A program made the translations under genes and the position numbers. Below the pieces are notes generated by a model. The model worked only from the letters and a program-made list of their open reading frames with translations. It was not told the DNA's origin and did no database searches. From Myxococcota bacterium (GTDB lineage: Bacteria; Myxococcota_A; UBA9160; PR03), in NCBI GenBank assembly GCA_030066475.1, contig JASJBO010000082.1, forward strand, positions 1 to 24,740: a stretch of DNA of 24,740 nucleotides, given 5' to 3'. Shown piece by piece: positions 15,728-24,582 of the stretch; positions within the stretch are counted from its first letter, which is position 1, and each line of letters opens with the position of its first letter.

Positions 15728-16816
15728 GTGGAGGTGATCCGGGCGTGGTTCCGGCGCCACTTCTCCGACCCCCAGGCCGTCGCGCTCGCCGCGATCCTGG
15801 TGTCGCTGCTCGTGCTCGTGGGGCTGTTCGGGCGCATGCTGGCGCCGGCGATCGCGGGGCTGGTGCTCGCCTACGTGCTCGAGTCGGCGGTGTCGTCGCT
15901 CAACCGGTACGGCCTGTCGCACCTCGCCTCGGTCTGCGTGGTGTTCGTGGCGTTCGTGCTGATGATCGTCTTCGGCTTGCTGGCGGTACTGCCGCTGCTC
16001 TCCCAGCAGATCACCCAGCTCGTCGCCTCGCTGCCCAGCATGCTCACCACCGCGCAGGAGCTGCTGCTCGAGCTGCCCGAGCGCTACCCCGAGCTGATCG
16101 AGCGCGATCAGGTGGTGGAGCTCACCGACACGATGCGCAGCGATCTGATGTCACTGGGGCAGGGCGTCGTGTTCTACACCTTCGGCAGCCTCGGGACGCT
16201 GCTGAACGCGGCCGTCTACCTGTTCATCGTGCCGTTCCTGGTGTTCTTCTTCCTGAAGGACCGCGACCGGCTGGTCGCGTGGGCGAGCAGCTTCCTGCCG
16301 GCCGAGCGCACCCTCTCCGCCCGGGTCTGGGCCGAGATCGACCACAAGATCGGCGCCTACGTGCGCGGCAAGACCTACGAGATCGGCATCGTCGGGGCGG
16401 CGGCCTACGTCGCGTTCCGGCTGATCGGCCTCGACTTCTCGCTGCTGCTGGCGCTGCTCACGGGGCTCTCGGTGCTGATCCCGTACATCGGCGTGGTGGG
16501 GGTGGCGATCCCGGTGACCCTGGTCGCGCTGTTCCAGTTCGGACCGAGCACCGAGTTCTGGATGGCGGTCGGGGCCTACGCGGGCATCCAGCTGATCGAC
16601 GGCAACCTGCTGGCGACCCTGCTGATCTCGGAGGTCGTCGACATCCACCCGGTCGCCGTGATCACGGCGATCCTGCTGTTCGGCGGCATCTGGGGCTTCT
16701 GGGGGGTGTTCTTCGCGGTCCCGCTCGCCACCGCGGCGGGCGCGATCCTCAACGCCTGGCCCACCCGCCTGGCCGTCGCCGAGGCGGCCGCGGAGGGCGA
16801 CTCCGACGCAGCCTGA
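15728..16816 (+). CDS. AI-2E family transporter (PF01594-type permease)
   Basis: 362 residues from GTG 15728. About eight membrane helices lie in the family arrangement: two near the N-terminus (~17-55), one at ~68-90, a soluble stretch (~95-150) rich in charged residues, then paired helices. The family-typical FIVPFLVFFFLKDRDRLV sits mid-protein, and the C-terminal half carries LLTGLSVLIPYIGVVGVAIP and the final GGIWGFWGVFFAVPLATA. Members include TqsA/YdgG (autoinducer-2 export) and PerM, plus Na+/H+ antiporters, so the substrate cannot be assigned. It lies 3 bases from the end of the convergent acyl-CoA dehydrogenase gene, with no visible terminator between them. Confidence 0.88.
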   Translation: MEVIRAWFRRHFSDPQAVALAAILVSLLVLVGLFGRMLAPAIAGLVLAYVLESAVSSLNRYGLSHLASVCVVFVAFVLMIVFGLLAVLPLLSQQITQLVASLPSMLTTAQELLLELPERYPELIERDQVVELTDTMRSDLMSLGQGVVFYTFGSLGTLLNAAVYLFIVPFLVFFFLKDRDRLVAWASSFLPAERTLSARVWAEIDHKIGAYVRGKTYEIGIVGAAAYVAFRLIGLDFSLLLALLTGLSVLIPYIGVVGVAIPVTLVALFQFGPSTEFWMAVGAYAGIQLIDGNLLATLLISEVVDIHPVAVITAILLFGGIWGFWGVFFAVPLATAAGAILNAWPTRLAVAEAAAEGDSDAA

Positions 16817-16819
16817 CTG

Positions 16820-17989
16820 TCAGCCCGCCAGTTGAAGGCGGTTCGCCAGGTTGTTCTTCTGCATGTTCGAGGAGCCACCCACGATCGGCATCCCGAGCAG
16901 GTCGCGCACGTGGCGCTCCATGTCGTAGCCCTCCGAGAGCCCGTACGCGCCCAGCACCCGCTGGCAGGTGAGCGCGATCTCCACGGCCGTGTCGGCCACG
17001 AACAGCTTCGCCATCGACGTCTCGACGCTGCAGGGCCGCCCCTCGTTCGCCAGCCAGGCCGCGTGGTAGAGCATGTGCCGGCAGGCCTGGAGCTTCGTGC
17101 GCGCCTCCACCAGCGCGTGGCGCACCGCCTGGTGCCCGGAGAGCGGCTTGCCGAACTGGTGGCGCTCCTGGGCGTAGCGCCAGGCCTCGTCGACGGCGGC
17201 GCGCGCGATGCCGTAGGTCACCGCGGTGATCTCGAGCTTCTCCACGTCGAGCGCCGGTCCCGCCAGCATGCGCCAGCCCCGGTTCCAGGCCGCCTCGCCG
17301 CCCACCACGTTCTCGACCGGCACCTCGACGTCGTCGAACGAGACGTCGCTCGACAGCGTGTAGCGCAGGTTCATGTGGTCGATCGGCTGGATCGTCACTC
17401 CGGGCGTGTCGGGCGGCACCAGCACGAACGAGAGGTTCTCGTAGCGCGGCGCCTCGTCGTCGCTGCGCACCAGGCAGTAGATGTAGTCGGCGAACTCGGC
17501 GCCGGTGCACCAGCGCTTGCTGCCGTTCAGGATCACGCGCCGGCCGTCGGAGGAGCGGCGCGCCCGGGTGCGCACGCTCGCCAGGTCGCCGCCCACGTCG
17601 GGCTCGGAGAGGCCGTAGGCAAACAGCAGCTCGCCGCGCGCCAGCCGGGGCAGCAGCTCGCGCTTCTGGGCCTCCGAGCCGTTCTCCGAGACGTTGACGC
17701 CGCCGTAGAAGGCGCAGTGGATGAAGGGGCCCGCGGCGAAGCTGCCGCGCTGGCAGAGCTCCTCGATCACGACCACCGCCGCGACCAGGTCGCGGCCGGC
17801 GCCTCCGTAGACCTCGTCGACGGTGAGTCCGCACACGCCGAGGTCGGCCAGCTTGCGGAACAGCTCGGGCGGGAAGCGGTGCTCGCGGTCCCACTCGCGC
17901 ACCCGCTCGGGGGGCATCTCGGCGGCGACGAAGCGGCGCAGGGTGTCGCGCAGCGCGCTCAGGTGCTCGGGCTCGTCGGTGAAGTGCAA
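16820..17989 (-). CDS. Acyl-CoA dehydrogenase with helix-G type catalytic glutamate
   Basis: 389 residues from TTG 17989, with GGGGGAT upstream. Full-length family fold: N-terminal helical domain (GLTVDEVYGGAGRDL, 54-68), FAD/substrate strand FAYGLSEPDVGGD (123-135), ILNGSKRWCTGAEFADY (153-169) and the C-terminal helical domain (RHQFGKPLSGHQAVRH). The usual catalytic Glu of medium-chain enzymes (EGTSEIQ) is replaced by Gly371 in IVGGSSNMQ. LDVEKL (248-252) carries Glu250 at the place of the catalytic base of isovaleryl- and long-chain-type enzymes (LDLERL). It therefore probably oxidises a branched, long or bulky acyl-CoA at C2-C3, using FAD and passing electrons to ETF. It is divergent from the secreted hydrolase gene. 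Confidence 0.88.
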   Translation of the reverse strand: MHFTDEPEHLSALRDTLRRFVAAEMPPERVREWDREHRFPPELFRKLADLGVCGLTVDEVYGGAGRDLVAAVVVIEELCQRGSFAAGPFIHCAFYGGVNVSENGSEAQKRELLPRLARGELLFAYGLSEPDVGGDLASVRTRARRSSDGRRVILNGSKRWCTGAEFADYIYCLVRSDDEAPRYENLSFVLVPPDTPGVTIQPIDHMNLRYTLSSDVSFDDVEVPVENVVGGEAAWNRGWRMLAGPALDVEKLEITAVTYGIARAAVDEAWRYAQERHQFGKPLSGHQAVRHALVEARTKLQACRHMLYHAAWLANEGRPCSVETSMAKLFVADTAVEIALTCQRVLGAYGLSEGYDMERHVRDLLGMPIVGGSSNMQKNNLANRLQLAG

Positions 17990-18023
17990 CGCTGGATCCC
18001 CCGGGGTCTGGCGCTGCGCAGGC

Positions 18024-18034
18024 TAGGCTAGGCT
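18024..18034. promoter_or_regulatory. Overlapping TAGGCT boxes in the divergent promoter region 17990-18070
   Basis: TAGGCTAGGCT gives two overlapping -10-like TAGGCT hexamers for the rightward hydrolase gene, and the complement gives TAGCCT for the leftward acyl-CoA dehydrogenase gene. The 81-base gap must hold both promoters, so they probably overlap and compete. Confidence 0.3.
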
Positions 18035-18070
18035 GCAGCGGATTGCTCCACCCCTGGAGGTCGCCCATCG

Positions 18071-19213
18071 ATGCGCCCGCTGCTCGCCCCGGTCCTGCTC
18101 GCTGCCGCCTTGTCGTTCGCGCTGCCCGCCGACGCCGGCCGCTTCCGCTACGCCGACCCCAACGGCCTGGGCCCGTACGCCGTGGGGCACAGCATCTTCA
18201 CCCCCGTCGACGCCTCGCGCGAGGCGCCCAGGGGTCGCCCCCTCAGGACGGAGGTCTGGTATCCCGTCGACCCCGAGAACGCCGCGGGCGCGCCCACCTT
18301 CTACAACTTCGAGTTCTTCAACCTCGGGCTGCTCTCCGACGTGGCCTTCGAGGACGCGCCGCCCACCGGGCAGATCTCGTTCCCCCTGATCGTGTTCTCG
18401 CACGGCAGCGGCGGCACCAGCTTCCAGTCCGTGTTCCTGATGGAGCAGCTCGCGAGCCATGGCTTCGTGGTGGTGGCGCCCAACCACAAGGGCAACACCG
18501 CCAACGACCAGCTCGGCGGGACCGCGACTCCCTTCGACGTGAGCGCGCGCAACCGCCCGCTCGACGTCTCGTTCCTGATCGACACGATGATCGCGCGCAC
18601 CTTCGACCCGCTCGACGTGCTCTACCTCAAGGTCAACCCCTTCCTGATCGGAGTCGCCGGCCACTCGTTCGGCGGCTTCACGTCGCTCGCGATGGCGAGC
18701 GGCTACGCCGACCCGGACGCCGAGCCGCCCACGGACGTGCCGCCCGACCTCCGCGTGGACGCGATCGCCCCGGTGGCGCCGGCCAGCGGCTCGCTGTCGG
18801 ACGCCGAGCTCCAGTCGATCGACGTCCCGGTGTTCCTGCTGTCGGGCACGCTCGACACGGCCACGCCGATCGACGACCAGACCACGCGGCCCTTCGATCT
18901 GGTGTCCGGACGCCCGATCTATCGCGCCGACATCGACGGCGCCGCGCACCAGCACTTCGCCAACGTCTGCGACATCGGCCAGGCGCTCAGCGACTTCGGC
19001 GTGGACGACGAATCGATCGACCGGCTGATCAGCTTCAGCGAGACGTGCCGTCCCCCGGCCTTCCCGATCGGCGAGGCCAAGCGGATCCAGGGCTTCTACC
19101 TGACCGCCTTCTTCAAGCGCCACCTGTTCGGCGACGACCGCTACGACGAGTTCCTGACCGACGCCTGGGCGGCCGAGAACGAGCCCGACGTGATCTGGTT
19201 CCGCCGCGACTGA
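18071..19213 (+). CDS. Secreted alpha/beta hydrolase, PAF-acetylhydrolase / dienelactone hydrolase-like
   Basis: 380 residues from ATG 18071, with GGAGG 10 bases upstream. A signal peptide (residues 1-22, ending ADA) implies export. The alpha/beta-hydrolase core is clear: oxyanion loop FSHGSGG (109-115), nucleophile Ser199 in GHSFGG (197-202), acid Asp262 in SGTLDTATP, and His293 (or His295) in GAAHQHF. The early TEVWYPVDPENAAG (60-73) and the HGSGG layout resemble platelet-activating-factor acetylhydrolase-like lipases. It likely hydrolyses esters outside the cytoplasm; the substrate is unknown. The last residues are acidic and unremarkable. Confidence 0.85.
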   Translation: MRPLLAPVLLAAALSFALPADAGRFRYADPNGLGPYAVGHSIFTPVDASREAPRGRPLRTEVWYPVDPENAAGAPTFYNFEFFNLGLLSDVAFEDAPPTGQISFPLIVFSHGSGGTSFQSVFLMEQLASHGFVVVAPNHKGNTANDQLGGTATPFDVSARNRPLDVSFLIDTMIARTFDPLDVLYLKVNPFLIGVAGHSFGGFTSLAMASGYADPDAEPPTDVPPDLRVDAIAPVAPASGSLSDAELQSIDVPVFLLSGTLDTATPIDDQTTRPFDLVSGRPIYRADIDGAAHQHFANVCDIGQALSDFGVDDESIDRLISFSETCRPPAFPIGEAKRIQGFYLTAFFKRHLFGDDRYDEFLTDAWAAENEPDVIWFRRD

Positions 19214-19241
19214 GCGCGTGCGCAGTCGACCCCCCCTGCAA

Positions 19242-19256
19242 GCGCCCGCAGGGCGC
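19242..19256. terminator. Possible bidirectional terminator hairpin between convergent genes
   Basis: GCGCCC-GCA-GGGCGC, a perfect 6-bp GC stem with a 3-base loop, lies in the 77-base gap between the hydrolase and amidohydrolase stop codons. No T-tract follows on either side, so its termination strength is doubtful. Confidence 0.35.
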
Positions 19257-19290
19257 GCGCAGCGAGCCGTAGGCGAGCGAAGTCCACCGG

Positions 19291-20430
19291 CTAGAGGCTG
19301 CCGCCCATCATCTCGGCGAAGTTGCCGGCGTAGAACCGCTCGCGGGCCGGCTCGCCGACGTCGCCCAGGGACTCCTCGAAGCGGCGCAACGGGTCGCGGC
19401 CGCCCTCGGGATGCGGGTAGTCGGACGAGAACAGGAACAGGTCCTCGCCCGCCTGCTCGATCAGCCAGCCCACCGGCTCGGTGGGGAACGGCGTGAACCA
19501 CAGCTGGCGGTGTGCGTACTCCGACGCGCGCAGCGGGAGCTTCAGCGCGGGTTCGGTGCGCTGGAAGGTCTGCTGGGCGATGTCGAGGCGCTTCAGCCAG
19601 GGCACCACCCACAGCGCCCCCTGCTCGATGCAGCCGCCGCGCAGGCGCGGGAAGCGCTCGAACACGCCGTCGAGCACCATGCACGACAGGAACAGCTCGG
19701 GCGGCATCTGGAGCGCCATGTAGTCCTTGGCGCGGACGTTCTCGCCGCCGCCCAGGAAGTCGGTCACCGGGATGCCGTTCTCGTGGAAGGCGCGCCGCAG
19801 CGGCCGGCCGCCGCCCCCGATGTGGAGCATGAACGGGACGTCGGCGTCCTGGAGCCGCGCCCAGACCGGGTCGTAGTCGGGGTGCGTCGGCGACTTGTCG
19901 CGCGGGGGCGCCGACGGCACCAGGATCGAGGTGCAGCCCAGGCGGATCGCCTCGTCGATCTCGGCCGCGGCCCGCGCGGGGTCGGAGAGCGGGACGAAGC
20001 CCACGGCCAGCAGGCGCGGGTCGTCGGCGCAGAACTCGGCGATCGCGCGGTTGTGGGCGCGGGTCCCGCCGTACAGCAGCTCGGGGTCGTCGGAGGCGAA
20101 CTGGGTCGGCGCGAAGGTGGTGAACACGAGCTGCCGTTCGAAGCCGAGCAGGTCGAGGGCGCGGCTGCGCTCGGAGGGATCGAAGGCGCCGAGCGCCGAC
20201 CAGCCCTTGGCGCCCATCACGTCGGCCTCGAGTGCGCGGGCGGCCCCGGGGTCGCCGCGGCGCGCCTCGGCATCGGCCACCGCCTGCCCGGCCAGCTTGC
20301 CGGCGCCGCCCAGCTGCAGGGGGCGGATCCGCTCGCGCACGCCCGGGTCGGCGTAGGGAGCGAGCCAGTCGGCGAGCTCCATCACGTGGCTGTCGGCGTC
20401 GTAGTAGGTGCGGCCTGCGGCGTAGGGCAT
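19291..20430 (-). CDS. Amidohydrolase family protein (Amidohydrolase_2, TIM-barrel metal enzyme)
   Basis: 379 residues from ATG 20430, with a strong GGAGGT 5 bases upstream. Metal-site features of the ACMSD-like amidohydrolase_2 group are present: DADSH (11-15; Asp13-x-His15 pair), His203 in FMLHIGGGG, Glu269 in GGCIEQGALWVVPW, and Asp337/His340 in FSSDYPHPEGG. Members are decarboxylases or hydrolases of ring-cleavage and aromatic acids. Paralogues of this type often lie near acyl-CoA genes in environmental bacteria, so a role in breakdown of cyclic compounds is inferred. There is no signal peptide, so it is cytoplasmic. It diverges from the GlnRS gene across 94 bases. Confidence 0.85.
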   Translation of the reverse strand: MPYAAGRTYYDADSHVMELADWLAPYADPGVRERIRPLQLGGAGKLAGQAVADAEARRGDPGAARALEADVMGAKGWSALGAFDPSERSRALDLLGFERQLVFTTFAPTQFASDDPELLYGGTRAHNRAIAEFCADDPRLLAVGFVPLSDPARAAAEIDEAIRLGCTSILVPSAPPRDKSPTHPDYDPVWARLQDADVPFMLHIGGGGRPLRRAFHENGIPVTDFLGGGENVRAKDYMALQMPPELFLSCMVLDGVFERFPRLRGGCIEQGALWVVPWLKRLDIAQQTFQRTEPALKLPLRASEYAHRQLWFTPFPTEPVGWLIEQAGEDLFLFSSDYPHPEGGRDPLRRFEESLGDVGEPARERFYAGNFAEMMGGSL

Positions 20431-20488
20431 CGGGGACCTCCGCCTCCCATTGGACCCGATCCGGGCGGGACTTCGCAAGCGGAAACCC

Positions 20489-20494
20489 TACAAT
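20489..20494 (+). promoter_or_regulatory. -10 box TACAAT of the glutaminyl-tRNA synthetase gene
   Basis: TACAAT is close to the consensus TATAAT and lies 30 bases before the GTG start, leaving a leader of roughly 24 bases that contains the ribosome site GGGGAGGG. Confidence 0.5.
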
Positions 20495-20524
20495 GCCGCC
20501 TCCGCACAGCGGGGGGAGGGCGCC

Positions 20525-22210
<1,686 letters not shown>

Positions 22211-22242
22211 CGGCGGGGTCGCTTCGGGGCCCCGTTCCCGAG

Positions 22243-22248
22243 TAGACT
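22243..22248 (+). promoter_or_regulatory. -10 box TAGACT, leaderless start
   Basis: TAGACT ends 6 bases before ATG 22255, so transcription should start at the ATG itself. No Shine-Dalgarno sequence is present. The spacing to GlnRS (44 bases) and this box suggest a separate transcription unit for the acyl-CoA dehydrogenase remnant and crotonase. Confidence 0.4.
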
Positions 22249-22254
22249 GGCCCC

Positions 22255-22557
22255 ATGGATCTCCGCTACAGCGACGAGTACGAGGCCTTCCGCGAGGAGG
22301 CCGCGCTCTACTGGTACGCGGCGCATGCCTTCGACCACCTGCCCGACGAGGCGCCGCGCGCCGCCGCGCTGGCCAAGGCGCACGTCACCGACCGCACCAT
22401 GCAGGTGGCGCGCGACACCGTCGAGGCGCACGGCGGCATCGGCTTCACCTGGGAGAACGACGTCCAGCGCTACTTCAAGCGCGCCATGTTCGACCGCGCG
22501 TTCCTCGGCACCCCGGAGGTCCACCGCGAGCGCTCGGCCCGACTCGGAGGCTGGTGA
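22255..22557 (+). CDS. Internally deleted acyl-CoA dehydrogenase (N-terminal stub fused to C-terminal domain)
   Basis: 100 residues. The first ~15 residues (MDLRYSDEYEAFREE) are a typical acyl-CoA dehydrogenase N-terminus. The rest is the last ~85 residues of such an enzyme: ALYWYAAHAFDHLP, AKAHVTDRTMQVARDTVEAH, GGIGFTWENDVQRYFKRAMF and a final GTPEVHRERSARLGGW. The ~250-300 residues between, including the FAD and substrate domain, are missing, yet the join is in frame and open. It cannot be an active dehydrogenase. Either an in-frame deletion left a remnant whose translation still couples to the crotonase (the stop TGA overlaps its ATG by one base), or the assembly collapsed. Confidence 0.8.
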   Translation: MDLRYSDEYEAFREEAALYWYAAHAFDHLPDEAPRAAALAKAHVTDRTMQVARDTVEAHGGIGFTWENDVQRYFKRAMFDRAFLGTPEVHRERSARLGGW

Positions 22558-23381
22558 TGGCGGAGCTGCACACGTTGCTCGAGGTGGCGGACGGGATCGC
22601 CCAGATCACGCTCAACCGGCCCGAGCGCATGAACGCGTTCACCTGGCAGATGGGCCAGGAGGTGAACGACCACCTGCTGGCGCTCGACGCCGACGACGCG
22701 GTGCGCGCCATCGTCGTGACGGGCGCGGGCCGGGCCTACTGCGCCGGCGCCGACATGGGCGGGGGCGACAAGACCTTCTCGGACGTCGACAGCGCCGGCG
22801 GCTCCACCCGCTCCGAGGACGGGCCGCCGCAGCGCCCGATCCAGCCCTGGCAGGTGCGCAAGCCGATCATCGCCGCCATCAACGGCCACGCGATCGGCGT
22901 GGGCCTCACCATGCCGCTGCAGTACGACCTGCGCATCGCGGCGCGCGATGCCAAGCTCCAGTTCGCCTTCGTGCGCCGCGGCATCGTGGCCGAGCTGGCC
23001 AGCACCTACATCCTGCCGCGCCTCGTGGGCGTCGCGCGCGCCGCCGACCTGCTCATGACCGGCCGCATCGTCACCGGCGAGGAGGCCGCGGCCCTCGGCT
23101 TCGTCAACGAGGCGGTCGAGCGCGACGAGGTGCTGCCGCGCGCCCGCCAGATCGCCGCCGAGATCCGCGACCACACCGCTCCCGCCAGCGTCGCGCTCAC
23201 CAAGCGCCTGATGTGGGAGCACCTGAACGTGGACGATCCCCTCGTCGCCGCGAAGCGCGAGGCGCGCGGGCTGGCCAAGCTGGGGCGTATGCCCGACGCG
23301 GCCGAGGGTGTGATGTCGTTCCTCGAGAAGCGCCCGCCGCAGTGGAAGCTCACCGCGAGCGACGCGCCCGAGGTGGATTGA
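22557..23381 (+). CDS. Enoyl-CoA hydratase/isomerase (crotonase) family protein
   Basis: 274 residues from ATG 22557, preceded by GGAGG at a 6-base gap; a GTG three bases earlier is less well placed. Crotonase features: ITLNRPERMNAFT (17-29), oxyanion-hole segment RAYCAGADM (59-67), then NGHAIGVGLTMPLQYDLRIA (109-128) and FAFVRRGIVAELASTYILPR (136-155). The second catalytic Glu is present (Glu146). The first catalytic Glu of true hydratases (GGGxEL) is Thr118 here. It may therefore be an isomerase, hydrolase or other crotonase, not a standard beta-oxidation hydratase. Coupled to the dehydrogenase remnant upstream. Confidence 0.88.
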   Translation: MAELHTLLEVADGIAQITLNRPERMNAFTWQMGQEVNDHLLALDADDAVRAIVVTGAGRAYCAGADMGGGDKTFSDVDSAGGSTRSEDGPPQRPIQPWQVRKPIIAAINGHAIGVGLTMPLQYDLRIAARDAKLQFAFVRRGIVAELASTYILPRLVGVARAADLLMTGRIVTGEEAAALGFVNEAVERDEVLPRARQIAAEIRDHTAPASVALTKRLMWEHLNVDDPLVAAKREARGLAKLGRMPDAAEGVMSFLEKRPPQWKLTASDAPEVD

Positions 23382-23408
23382 GTCCACGGAGTCCACGGAG
23401 GAACCGGC

Positions 23409-23798
23409 ATGAACACGGCCCTCGTCTGCGTCGGCCTGCTCGGCATCCTGCTCTTCGGCATGGGCTTCGTCGTCTCGATCGCGCGCGGCCGCGCCGACCG
23501 GGTGATCGGCTACGACGACGCGCCTACCGACCCCCTGCACAAGGCGATCCGCGCGCACGGCAACACCGCCGAGTACGCGGCCATGCTGGCGGTGCTGATC
23601 TTCGTCGTAGGCAGCCGCGACCCGGGCACCTGGGCCACGATCTGCATGATCGGCGCCACCGCCAGCCGCTACCTGATCGCGATCGGCCTGCTCACCGGCG
23701 CCACGCTCGCGAAGCCCCACCCGCTGCGCTTCGTCGGTGCGCTCGGCACCTACGTGTTCGGGCTGGGGCTGTGCGGGGAGCTGTTGCGGAGCCTGTAG
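23409..23798 (+). CDS. MAPEG family membrane protein
   Basis: 129 residues with GGAGGAA at a good distance before ATG 23409. Four membrane helices lie at about 4-24, 57-75, 78-98 and 104-126. The signature RAHGNTAEYAAML (48-60) is the conserved glutathione/lipid-site motif of the MAPEG family (microsomal glutathione transferase and eicosanoid enzymes). Bacterial members may act on hydrophobic electrophiles or lipid peroxides; the activity here is unknown. It lies 27 bases after the crotonase, probably in the same operon. A 9-bp tandem repeat GAGTCCACG falls in that gap. Confidence 0.88.
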   Translation: MNTALVCVGLLGILLFGMGFVVSIARGRADRVIGYDDAPTDPLHKAIRAHGNTAEYAAMLAVLIFVVGSRDPGTWATICMIGATASRYLIAIGLLTGATLAKPHPLRFVGALGTYVFGLGLCGELLRSL

Positions 23799-23838
23799 GC
23801 GGCCCCGGGTCGCCGCTCCACGCGGTCGGTCGATTGCG

Positions 23839-23872
23839 TTCTGATGTCGAATCCGGTATCAGAATGACATCA
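23839..23872. promoter_or_regulatory. Interleaved inverted-repeat operator and promoter of the VapBC-type module
   Basis: TTCTGAT (23839-23845) pairs with ATCAGAA (23858-23864), and the overlapping TGATGTC (23842-23848) pairs with GACATCA (23866-23872); both inverted repeats are perfect. They cover a plausible promoter (-35 TTGCGT 23834-23839, 17-base gap, -10 TATCAG 23857-23862). This is the expected layout for autorepression by a toxin-antitoxin complex with ribbon-helix-helix dimers. Confidence 0.6.
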
Positions 23873-23888
23873 CCCGCGAGGTCCCGCC

Positions 23889-24140
23889 ATGGGTGCCATG
23901 ACACTGCGGAATCTCGACCCCGAGGTCGCCGAGACGCTGCGCCGCCGCGCCGCGCGCGAGGGGCGCAGCCTCAACTCGCTCATCTGTGAGATCCTGGCGC
24001 GCGAGGCCGACGAGGATCGCCGGCGCGAGAGAATGCGCGCCCAGCGCCCTGCCGCGGCGGCGCTGCGGCGGCGCATCGAGCGGCGCTTCGGACCGGGCAC
24101 GCCGAGCGAGAAGCTCGTCCGGGAAGATCGCCGCCGTTGA
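23889..24140 (+). CDS. Ribbon-helix-helix antitoxin (FitA/VapB-like)
   Basis: 83 residues from ATG 23889, with GAGGT 6 bases upstream; an in-frame ATG at 23898 is possible. The ribbon-helix-helix DNA-binding fold is at the N-terminus: strand MTLRNLD, helix PEVAETLRRRAAREG and helix RSLNSLICEILARE, as in FitA. The Arg-rich C-terminal half (40-83) should wrap the toxin. Its stop overlaps the toxin start by 4 bases (TTGA). It likely represses the operon through the inverted repeats just upstream. Confidence 0.85.
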   Translation: MGAMTLRNLDPEVAETLRRRAAREGRSLNSLICEILAREADEDRRRERMRAQRPAAAALRRRIERRFGPGTPSEKLVREDRRR

Positions 24141-24562
24141 GGGCGGTGGTCGACGCCAGCCTCGCCGCCAGGTGGTACTTCGCCGAGGAAGGCCACGCCG
24201 CAGCCGACGCGCTCCTCCACCGGGCCATCGACGGGCAGCTCGAGCTGCTGGCGCCGGACCTGCTCGAGTGCGAGCTGACGAACCTGCTCTGGAAGAAGGT
24301 CGGGCGCGGCGAGTGCAGCGAGGAGATGGCCCACGAAGTGCTCGAGCTCTGGGACGCAGATCGGCCACGGCTGATCGAGTCGAAGCACTTGAGTCGGCGC
24401 GCTCTCGAGCTCGCGCTCGGCTTCGGTCATCCGGTCTACGACTGCCTCTACGTCGCTGCGGCGGTCGAGTACGAGGCGGCCCTCGCCACGGCCGATCGGC
24501 GCCTCGCCCGCGCTGCGCGTGGTGTGGTCCGGGAGGTGATCCTCGCCAGCGACCGGGAGTGA
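24137..24562 (+). CDS. PIN-domain toxin (VapC-like ribonuclease)
   Basis: 141 residues from TTG 24137. The four acidic residues of the PIN active site are visible: Asp6 in VVDASLAARWYF, Glu46 in LLECELTNLLW, Asp102 in HPVYDCLYVAAA and Asp120 in LATADRRLARAA. VapC toxins are Mg2+-dependent ribonucleases, often cutting tRNA or rRNA; the target here is unknown. Length and motif order are intact, so this module is probably functional, unlike the Doc pair at 9297-9874. Confidence 0.88.
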   Translation: MRAVVDASLAARWYFAEEGHAAADALLHRAIDGQLELLAPDLLECELTNLLWKKVGRGECSEEMAHEVLELWDADRPRLIESKHLSRRALELALGFGHPVYDCLYVAAAVEYEAALATADRRLARAARGVVREVILASDRE

Positions 24563-24582
24563 TCGGGCGCTGCCGCCGATCA
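24560..24582. terminator. Hairpin spanning two convergent stop codons
   Basis: TGATCGG (24560-24566) and CCGATCA (24576-24582) form a perfect 7-bp stem with a 9-base loop. The left arm contains the toxin stop codon, and the right arm the stop codon of the minus-strand frame entering from the right. It may act as a shared terminator, though there is no T-tract. Confidence 0.35.

Noticed and set aside
12405..15737. 1110-residue plus-strand frame across the chemoreceptor and dehydrogenase
   Set aside because: Low-complexity Arg/Gly/Ala shadow frame; the real genes in the other frames have full families and motifs.
23381..23402. Tandem 9-bp repeat GAGTCCACG before the MAPEG gene
   Set aside because: Only two copies in a short operon gap, just ahead of a normal ribosome site; most simply a small slippage duplication.
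23797..23817. GCGGC...GCCGC hairpin after the MAPEG gene
   Set aside because: A short 5-bp stem without T-tract in very GC-rich DNA; such stems are expected by chance.
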